The translations under genes were made by a program, and so were the position numbers. A stretch of 6,668 nt of DNA from Candidatus Methanomethylophilaceae archaeon (GTDB taxonomy: Archaea > Thermoplasmatota > Thermoplasmata > Methanomassiliicoccales > Methanomethylophilaceae): NCBI GenBank assembly GCA_017616575.1, contig JAFZXW010000202.1:1-6668 (forward strand). The letters run 5' to 3'. The first letter of the stretch is position 1. Each line of letters begins with the position of its first letter. A model generated the notes under the pieces. The model did no database searches. It worked only from the letters and a program-made list of their open reading frames with translations, and was not told the DNA's origin. Positions 1 to 5,419 of this stretch are shown here, one piece after another.

Positions 1-1823
1 AGTACGATAACGGGGAGGCTGTGCTCAGCTCCGCGGCCGGCGCCGTGGCGTTCGTCCTGGACCCGTACGACCTGTCCAAGACCCTGAACGGGACCACGTT
101 CGAGGGCACTTACAACATTATGCTGGTCATTCCGACGGTATACTGGAAGGCGACATCCACAAACCTGTACCTGTCCAGTTCTCCCAGCTACGCCGCTGGC
201 AGCAGCACAGTTTCCGGGATGAAGGCGTACGCGCACACGGCCACGGGCGCCGACGGCGTCGAGAGCGTGTACCCTTACATCGCCATAGGCGTTTACGAAG
301 CTTCGGTCTCCGACGGCAGGATGCTGTCCGTGAGCGGGGCGACCCCCAAGGCCGATGCCACGAACAACCAGTTCAAGTCCTATGCTGACGCGCTGACGCC
401 GGCCCCCGGATCCGACTACCAGCAGTGGAACTTCTATCAGTGGACCCTGTACAAGATGATGGCGTACACGGTCATGGGGACCAAGAACTCCCAGTCCATG
501 CTCGGGCTCGGCCCTGTTTACAACTCCTCGGCCTCAGAGACCGGCCTTGCCGACTCCGCCGGACCCTACGCGGACTCCACGTCCTCGTACTCCAAGCTGT
601 TCATCGAGAATTCCTGGGGGTCTATGGGGGAATTCGTCGGCGACGCATGCTTCTGCAATCGCGTCCTCTACGCCGGGAACGCTCTCGGCGGGCAGACGAT
701 TTCAGACCATCACCATCCCAAGGTCGCCAGGGCCATCCTCCCGTCGAGCGGATGGACAGGCGCCGCGTATTCCAACTCCGCGTTCTGGGACCTTCCCAAG
801 TCTGATGGTGGAATCGTTTTCGGATTCTCGGAGCCTGGAGATCAGGTCTGGTCGAATATCGGCTGGTGTTCCTTGCGCGTCGGCGGCTTCTGGGCCATTG
901 GCCCCAGCGCCGGCGTCTCCTGTCTGGACGGCTGCGACAGCTTGATTATGTTGCACACGAACATCGGCTCCCGTCTGGCCTATGTCATGGCCGCCGATGC
1001 GGTGGCCGTTACGTTCGAGGAGTCCGGGCTGAGATACAGGACGATGTCCGGGGACGCCGTATCCCTTGTAGGCTATACTGGCAGCCCTGTGAACTTGAGC
1101 GTCCCAAGCACGGTGACGTGCGGGGGCCACGAGTTCGGCGTCGTGTCCGTAGGGTATAAGGCGTTCTACGGCTGCAGCGCAATCGAGTCGGTGGACCTGG
1201 GATCCGTGAAGGTCGTCGGGACGAAGGCGTTCGCAAACTGCGCCAGCTTGGCGTCCCTGACAATCCCCGGGTCGGTCTCGAAGGTCGGGCCGTACGCCTT
1301 CTACGGCTGCGAGGCCCTGAAATCCCTCGAGATGCCGGGGGAGGGCGTCCTCGTCTGCTCCGGCGCGTTCGGCATGTGCACCGGCCTGGAGTCCGCGTCC
1401 TTCACCGGCTCCGGAGCCGCAATTGGCACCAAGGCGTTCTACGGCTGCAGATCTCTGGCGTCCCTGGACCTCTCCGGCGTTTCCAAGATAGGGGCCAAGG
1501 CCTTCCCGTACTGCGACGGCCTGACGGAGATCGCCATCAGCGGGACGGTCTCCAGCGTGGGGGAGTACGCGTTCTACGGCTGCGCCTCCCTTGCCAGCGT
1601 CGTCATAGAGGACGGCGTGTCCAGCCTGGGGAGGAGCGCTTTCAGCGAGTGCAAGGCAATCACCTCGCTGGAGGTCGGCAGCGGCTTGACGGACGTGGGG
1701 CCCAACGCGTTCTACCGGCTCGCCTTCCGCGACGCCGGCGGCGAAGCAATCGAACCCACGGCGGACAGCCTCCGCGGGCACGTGTTCACGGGATCCTCGA
1801 TGGTCCTGGACATGGTGTCCTGA
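1..1823 (+). CDS. BspA-like leucine-rich repeat surface protein, 5' partial
   Basis: The reading frame is open from the window edge (first full codon at base 3, TGA at 1821-1823), giving 606 visible codons. Alignment with the complete paralogue at 2092-4248 begins at that protein's Tyr110, so roughly 109 residues including the signal peptide are missing. The ATG/GTG/CTG codons near base 21 are therefore internal, not starts. The first ~375 visible residues form an aromatic, Gly-rich domain (motifs QQWNFYQWTLYKMMAY, SKLFIENSW, EFVGD, GWCSLRVGG, GSRLAYVM). From about base 1137 there are eight to nine LRR_5/BspA repeats of 22-24 residues with the core pattern G-x-x-A-F-x-x-C. The tail contains LRGHVFTGSS and ends in MVS with no membrane anchor. 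BspA-type repeats are known from cell-surface adhesins; a secreted or surface binding role is inferred. The ligand is unknown. Confidence 0.85.
   Translation, partial: YDNGEAVLSSAAGAVAFVLDPYDLSKTLNGTTFEGTYNIMLVIPTVYWKATSTNLYLSSSPSYAAGSSTVSGMKAYAHTATGADGVESVYPYIAIGVYEASVSDGRMLSVSGATPKADATNNQFKSYADALTPAPGSDYQQWNFYQWTLYKMMAYTVMGTKNSQSMLGLGPVYNSSASETGLADSAGPYADSTSSYSKLFIENSWGSMGEFVGDACFCNRVLYAGNALGGQTISDHHHPKVARAILPSSGWTGAAYSNSAFWDLPKSDGGIVFGFSEPGDQVWSNIGWCSLRVGGFWAIGPSAGVSCLDGCDSLIMLHTNIGSRLAYVMAADAVAVTFEESGLRYRTMSGDAVSLVGYTGSPVNLSVPSTVTCGGHEFGVVSVGYKAFYGCSAIESVDLGSVKVVGTKAFANCASLASLTIPGSVSKVGPYAFYGCEALKSLEMPGEGVLVCSGAFGMCTGLESASFTGSGAAIGTKAFYGCRSLASLDLSGVSKIGAKAFPYCDGLTEIAISGTVSSVGEYAFYGCASLASVVIEDGVSSLGRSAFSECKAITSLEVGSGLTDVGPNAFYRLAFRDAGGEAIEPTADSLRGHVFTGSSMVLDMVS
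888..968 (+). other. Hypervariable patch in gene 1 (coding)
   Basis: These 27 codons lie between the conserved motifs GWCSLRVGG and SRLAYVM. Compared with the equivalent codons of the downstream paralogue (3310-3390), 23 of 27 residues differ while the length is identical. The 17 residues just before it differ at only 3 positions. This copy is rich in aromatic and Cys residues (F, W, two C). The patch is probably an exposed loop or binding surface; that is inference. Confidence 0.6.
1137..1733 (+). repeat. LRR_5 (BspA-like) repeat array in gene 1
   Basis: Tandem protein repeats of 22-24 residues with the pattern V-x-x-(V/I)-G-x-x-A-F-x-x-C-x-x-(L/I)-x-x-(L/V)-x-(L/I/V). Examples of the core are VGYKAFYGC, VGTKAFANC, VGPYAFYGC, IGTKAFYGC, IGAKAFPYC, VGEYAFYGC and LGRSAFSEC. 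The last unit (VGPNAFYRL) lacks the Cys and acts as a cap before the C-terminal tail. Such arrays fold as extended solenoids and serve as stalks or binding scaffolds in BspA-family proteins. Confidence 0.85.
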
Positions 1824-1834
1824 TTCTTCCAAAA

Positions 1835-1865
1835 GGGCGGGCCCCGCCCCTCCCTCGTCCTTTTT
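1835..1865 (+). terminator. Hairpin plus T-run after gene 1
   Basis: GGGCGG (1835-1840) pairs perfectly with CCGCCC (1844-1849) across a 3-base loop, and a run of five T follows at 1861-1865. It lies 12 bases after the stop codon and is matched by a related hairpin after gene 2, which supports a shared termination role. In archaea the T-run may matter more than the hairpin. Confidence 0.5.
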
Positions 1866-2091
1866 CGTCCTCGGCATGTACATCGGAGCCCTTTTTCCGG
1901 TGATGCCATATATAATATATCCGCAACGCGGTGTGACTTCGGGTCCGTCTGCGTTCCTGCCGGTTTGAATCGACATTCCATACGGGTCCCATCAGACGGC
2001 GGTCTCGCAGGCGCGCCGCCATGGGAAAGCGAGTGGCCGTCGCCCATACGGGCATGCAGAGGACGGGACGGGGTAAAGGAGGGGCAAGAGC
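1857..2091 (+). promoter_or_regulatory. Intergenic leader of gene 2 with TATA box
   Basis: A TATA-like stretch of 13 alternating A/T bases at 1908-1920 stands out in GC-rich surroundings and fits an archaeal TBP site. Archaeal transcription usually starts about 25 bases downstream, so the transcript would begin near 1940-1945, leaving a leader of about 150 nt. CCGTCTG (1945-1951) can pair with CAGACGG (1993-1999) as a 7-bp stem. A 24-codon ORF (ATG at 2021, TGA at 2093-2095) overlaps the gene 2 start in an ATGA arrangement but has no visible ribosome binding site. The TATA call is reasonably supported; any regulatory role of the stem or small ORF is speculative. Confidence 0.5.
2078..2084 (+). 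promoter_or_regulatory. Strong Shine-Dalgarno site for gene 2
   Basis: GGAGGGG ends 7 bases before the ATG at 2092 (9 bases from the GGAGG core). This fixes the start of gene 2 directly upstream of a canonical signal peptide. Confidence 0.75.
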
Positions 2092-4248
2092 ATGAAAAAA
2101 GTCTGTCTGGCGATCATGGCGGTGGCGATCATGGTCCTGTCGCCTGTGATCCCGGCTTGGGAAGAGGCGGACGCCGCCGATTCGACCGGCTCGTCGGCGC
2201 CTGAGCCGAAGAGTTATATGTACGCCATCACGACCGAAAGATACAGTGTGGAAATAACGAAAGTGAGGGTGTCGGAGAACGGGTCCGCAATGGCTATCGT
2301 GCCCTGGACGGGCGTCGGTGCTTCGAACATCTCCAGCTTCTGGGATTTCGATCCCGAGACAGGCATGGGTCCGTTCAACTCGTTCTATGCCGCCATCAAC
2401 ATTGAGAAAGGCTCCGGGTACGACAACGGGGAGCGGATGCTCAATCCCTCGGTCGGCGCCGTGGCGTTCGTCCTGGACCCGTATGACCTGTCCAAGACCT
2501 TGGGCGGGACTGCGTTCGAGGGCACCTACAACATAATGCTGGTCATTCCGACGGTGTACTGGAAGGCGACCTCCACCACTCTTTACCTGTCCAGCTCCCC
2601 AAGCTACAATGCGGGGGGCAGCGTTGTGAAAGGCATGACGGCATACGCCCACACCGCGACCTCAGGGTCGGTCTCGAAGGTGTACCCGTACATCGCCATC
2701 GGCGTCTACGAGGCCTCGGTATCGGACGGCAAGCTGCTCTCCGTGAGCGGCGCCACCCCTACCAACTGGACCACCAACGACCGGTTCAAGTCCTACGCGG
2801 ATGCGTTGACGCCGGCCCCCGGGTCCGACTACCAGCAGTGGAACTTCTACCAGTGGACCCTGTACAAGATGATGGCGTACACGGTCATGGGGACCAAGAA
2901 TTCCCAGGTGATGCTCGGGAACGGCCCAACGGCCCAAAAAACGGATACCGGTCGGGCCGACGCCGCCGGCCCTTATGCGGATGCCACGTCGAACTCCAAG
3001 CTGTTCATCGAGAACTCCTGGAATTACCTCTCCGAGTTCGTCGGTGACACATGCTTCTACGACCGCACCCTCCACGCCGGCAATACGCTCGGCGGGGCGA
3101 CGATATCCGACCACACTCAGCCCGAGGTCTCCGGAGCCATCCTTCCGTCGACCAAGTATGGATTCATCACCTCGACATACTCCGATTCCGCATATTGGGA
3201 TCTTCCCATGGGTTCTCAGGAGGCGACTTTGTCGATAATAGACAGTTACGTGTATCCGGGAGACGGCGTCTGGTCGAACTCCGGCTGGTGCTCCCTGTAT
3301 GTGGGGGGACTCCTTATGAGCAGCAACCGCGTCGGCGTGGCCCATACCATCGCCAATCAGGGCCTGTCCAGCGGCGACGGGAAGGTAGGGGCCCGCCTGG
3401 CTTACGTGATGACCGCAGACGCGGTGTCCTTGGCGTTCGAGCAGTCCGGGCTCACGTATCAGATCCTGCCCGGGTCCTCGGACGTCTCTTTGATCGGGTA
3501 TTCCGGCAGCCCGGTCCACGTGGCGGTCCCGGAGTCGGTAAGTAACGACGGCAGAGAATACAGCGTCGTGAGCATCGGCGACAAGGCGTTCTATGGCTGC
3601 AAGACCGTCGAGACCGTCGACCTGGGGGCCGTCAAGGCCGTAGGGGCGAAGGCGTTCGCCAGATGCACGGGGATGTCCGACGTCGCGATGGGCGGCTCTT
3701 TGGAGACAATCGGCCCCTACGCCTTCTACGGATGCAAGGCACTGAAGACCCTGGAGATACCCGGCGAGGACGTCGTCGTGTCCAAGTGCGCTTTCTATAT
3801 GTGCAGCGGGCTGGAGTCCGCGTATTTCACGGGATCGGGGGCGAGCATCGGGACCAAGGCGTTCTACGACTGCCGCTCACTGGCGGTCCTGGACCTCTCC
3901 GGCGTTTCCGAGATAGGGTTCAAGGCATTCCCGTACTGCAACAGCCTTACGGAGCTGACGATATGCGGGACGGTCTCGAGCGTGGGGGAATATGCCTTCT
4001 ACGGCTGCGACTCCCTTGCCAGCGTCGTCATAGAGGACGGCGTGGCCGGCCTGGGTAGGAGCGTGTTCAGCGAGTGCAAGGCCATCGCATCGCTGGCAGT
4101 CGGCAGCGGCCTGACGGACGTGGGGACCAACGCGTTCTACCGGCTCTCTTTCCGCGACGTCGGCGGCGAAGCCATCGGTCCCACGGCGGACAACCTGCGC
4201 GGACACACGTTCATGGGGTCGTCCATGGTCCTGGACATGGTGTCCTGA
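2092..4248 (+). CDS. Secreted BspA-like leucine-rich repeat protein, complete paralogue of gene 1
   Basis: The product has 718 residues. Start ATG is supported by a strong Shine-Dalgarno site and an N-terminal signal peptide: MKK, hydrophobic core at about 4-20, then an acidic/Ala stretch (EEADAAD) near residues 24-30. Residues ~40-455 form a domain I do not recognise by name, with motifs QQWNFYQWTLYKMMAY (~248-263), SKLFIENSW (302-310), EFVGD, WDLP, VWSNSGWCSLYVGG and GARLAYVM. Residues ~491-690 carry eight LRR_5 repeats plus a final cap (core G-x-x-AF-x-x-C). The tail (~690-718) has PTADNLRGHTFMGSS and no membrane segment or recognisable sorting motif, so how it stays on the cell is unclear. 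It is highly similar to gene 1; the last 93 residues match at 80. The likely role is extracellular adhesion or ligand binding, inferred from the BspA family. Confidence 0.9.
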   Translation: MKKVCLAIMAVAIMVLSPVIPAWEEADAADSTGSSAPEPKSYMYAITTERYSVEITKVRVSENGSAMAIVPWTGVGASNISSFWDFDPETGMGPFNSFYAAINIEKGSGYDNGERMLNPSVGAVAFVLDPYDLSKTLGGTAFEGTYNIMLVIPTVYWKATSTTLYLSSSPSYNAGGSVVKGMTAYAHTATSGSVSKVYPYIAIGVYEASVSDGKLLSVSGATPTNWTTNDRFKSYADALTPAPGSDYQQWNFYQWTLYKMMAYTVMGTKNSQVMLGNGPTAQKTDTGRADAAGPYADATSNSKLFIENSWNYLSEFVGDTCFYDRTLHAGNTLGGATISDHTQPEVSGAILPSTKYGFITSTYSDSAYWDLPMGSQEATLSIIDSYVYPGDGVWSNSGWCSLYVGGLLMSSNRVGVAHTIANQGLSSGDGKVGARLAYVMTADAVSLAFEQSGLTYQILPGSSDVSLIGYSGSPVHVAVPESVSNDGREYSVVSIGDKAFYGCKTVETVDLGAVKAVGAKAFARCTGMSDVAMGGSLETIGPYAFYGCKALKTLEIPGEDVVVSKCAFYMCSGLESAYFTGSGASIGTKAFYDCRSLAVLDLSGVSEIGFKAFPYCNSLTELTICGTVSSVGEYAFYGCDSLASVVIEDGVAGLGRSVFSECKAIASLAVGSGLTDVGTNAFYRLSFRDVGGEAIGPTADNLRGHTFMGSSMVLDMVS
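3310..3390 (+). other. Hypervariable patch in gene 2 (coding)
   Basis: Residues 407-433 lie between the conserved SLYVGG and ARLAYVM. Only 4 of 27 positions match the gene 1 counterpart (888-968), with no insertion or deletion. This version is polar and Gly/Ser-rich where gene 1 has aromatic and Cys residues, so the two proteins may bind different partners (inference). Confidence 0.6.
3562..4161 (+). repeat. LRR_5 (BspA-like) repeat array in gene 2
   Basis: Eight repeats of 22-24 residues followed by a degenerate cap. Cores visible in order: IGDKAFYGC, VGAKAFARC, IGPYAFYGC, VSKCAFYMC, IGTKAFYDC, IGFKAFPYC, VGEYAFYGC, LGRSVFSEC, then VGTNAFYRL without Cys. Repeat order and number match gene 1, so the two arrays were copied together rather than expanded independently. 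Confidence 0.85.
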
Positions 4249-4257
4249 TTCTTCCAA

Positions 4258-4281
4258 GAGGGCGGGGGAAGCCCCTCCCTC
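4258..4281 (+). terminator. Terminator-like hairpin after gene 2
   Basis: GAGGG (4258-4262) pairs with CCCTC (4277-4281), and GGGG (4264-4267) with CCCC (4272-4275), around a GAAG loop with one C/T mismatch. It begins 10 bases after the stop codon, in the same place as the gene 1 hairpin. Only short T-runs follow (CTTTCGTTG), so termination strength is uncertain. Confidence 0.4.
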
Positions 4282-4352
4282 AAACCGCTTTCGTTGTCGT
4301 GTGCGCGCACGCATGCCCTTTCAAGCAGTCCTCGTCCAGGTCCCCTGGCGAG

Positions 4353-5285
4353 GTGAATTATACGGACAAAGGATGGAGGGACGTGAAACGCAACGCGAAG
4401 GATTCGGTTTTCGTCAAATTCTTCGAGGACAGGGCGAACGTGTTCAGGCTCTACCAGGAGTTGCATCCGGAGGATACGGAGTCCTCGGAGGGCGACGTGA
4501 GGATACGCACCGTCAGGCGCGTGATAGCCAAGGGGTATGCCAACGACCTAGGTTTCTTAGTCGGGGACAGGCTCATATGCCTCGTGGAGGCCTAGAGCTA
4601 TGACATGGGGGCGTTTCGCCTCAGGATGCTGTTCTACCTGGTTTCGACGTTCCAGGATTATCTGTCCGAGAACGGGATGACAGTGTACGATATAGGGAGG
4701 CGTCAGTTCCCGAAATGGGAGGCATATGTCATCTACGTGGGCAAGGACGGCGTGCGCCTGACGAGCATCGACGGGATAACGGGGAATCTGTCCGACGACT
4801 CGATGTCAACCGAGATCTCTGTCAGAGACGCGGGGCTTCTGAGGGATTATATAAACGTCTGCGGCATAATCAACGATATGGCGATAGGGGATTGTGAAAG
4901 GGAGTCGGTTCTGAAAGCCTTCGAGGCTTGCAAAGACTGCGGCACGGTCGGAGAGTTCGTCTGGTCGAGGAGGTTCGAGATCATGGGGGTGTACGAGCAG
5001 CTGTTTGACGAGGAGGAGAATCTTAGGATGAACTGTGAGGCTCACAAGAAGATGGGCCGCCTTGAGGGACGCGCCGAAGGGATGGCCGAGGGCAGGTGGC
5101 TTCAGAACGAGGAGGTCGCCAGGAAGCTCGTCTCCATGGGGATGTCCGCCGAGGACGTGTCCAAGGCCACCGGGATGACCGCGGAGGAGGTCCGCCGTCT
5201 AGGCCGAGCATGGTCCGAAGGAGAAGGGGCGGTGACCTGCCATCCTATCCGCCTGTCCCAAACGATCCTGGCGGATGCGCCATAG
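4353..5285 (+). pseudogene. Rpn-family PD-(D/E)XK nuclease / putative transposase interrupted by in-frame TAG
   Basis: One frame runs from 4353 to 5285 apart from a single TAG at 4593-4595 (codon 81). The part before the TAG has the family signature NAKDSVF (14-20), LYQELHPEDT (33-42), and the PD-(D/E)XK-type core NDLGF (Asp65) ... LVEA (Glu79). After it come RLRMLFYL, TFQDYL, YVIYVGKDG, a LFDEEE segment, a Gly/Glu-rich helix with EGRAEGMAEGR, and the typical C-terminal MGMSAEDVSKATGMTAEEVRRL. Total length (310 codons with the TAG) is normal for the family, whose members are DNA nucleases that promote RecA-independent recombination. Start is uncertain: GTG 4353 gives a family-like DKGWRD lead-in but has no clear ribosome site; GTG 4383 follows GGAGGG by only 2 bases. 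The gene may be a recent pseudogene, or be expressed by pyrrolysine insertion. The terminal stop is also TAG. Confidence 0.75.
4593..4595 (+). other. In-frame amber codon at the nuclease E-x-Q motif
   Basis: The frame reads L-V-E-A-TAG-S where related Rpn/Transposase_31-type proteins have E-x-Q-S. The codon is one C-to-T transition from CAG (Gln). Homology continues in the same frame with unchanged spacing on the far side, so no frameshift is involved. Confidence 0.7.
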
Positions 5286-5406
5286 AGGATTCGATGCCAA
5301 CGGCATCTGGTTTTCCGTCATTGGTCAGGATATTCTGATGCTAGCGGAGTTGCAAAACAGTTATGACTTCCGAATCCGTGCTTACATCGTAGACTGCATA
5401 GTATAC

Positions 5407-5412
5407 AGGAGA
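5407..5412 (+). promoter_or_regulatory. Shine-Dalgarno site for gene 4
   Basis: AGGAGA with its GGAG core 8 bases before the ATG at 5420. It favours that start over the in-frame ATG at 5432. No convincing TATA box was found between 5286 and 5406; the AT-rich patch around 5352-5366 is the only weak candidate. Confidence 0.6.
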
Positions 5413-5419
5413 TTGTAAT

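Larger units (their letters stand above)
2417..4281 (+). repeat. Second copy of a ~1.86 kb tandem gene duplication (first copy 1-1856)
   Basis: The first copy is visible at 1-1856 and is cut by the window edge; the second aligns from 2417. Several stretches are nearly identical at DNA level, for example around 418-495 and 2834-2911. Similarity continues 33 bases past the stop codons (1824-1856 against 4249-4281, 28 of 33 identical), then stops abruptly. The duplicated unit thus includes the terminator-like hairpin. Confidence 0.75.

Noticed and set aside
888..968. Variable region of a diversity-generating retroelement
   Set aside because: Differences between copies are not limited to positions expected from adenine mutagenesis (for example TGG against CTT, and synonymous third-base changes). 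No reverse transcriptase or template repeat is in the window.
702..1976. Long minus-strand open frame (424 codons) opposite gene 1
   Set aside because: It lies antisense to a clearly conserved LRR_5 gene, has low-complexity Arg/Gly/Ala composition, and is explained by high GC at third codon positions.
1786..2652. Minus-strand open frame (288 codons) spanning the gene 1 - gene 2 gap
   Set aside because: It crosses the terminator, TATA box and start of gene 2, has Arg/His-rich composition, and shows no recognisable motif.
2662..3519. Minus-strand open frame (285 codons) opposite gene 2
   Set aside because: Shadow of the conserved coding frame on the + strand; no motif or ribosome site supports it.
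4301..4310. Perfect 10-base palindrome GTGCGCGCAC
   Set aside because: Short, GC-rich, single occurrence, and not placed at a recognisable promoter; expected by chance at this base composition.
4605..5285. A separate 226-residue gene starting at ATG 4605
   Set aside because: It begins in the middle of a conserved nuclease domain, lacks a ribosome binding site, and continues the frame before the TAG; better read as the second part of one Rpn gene.
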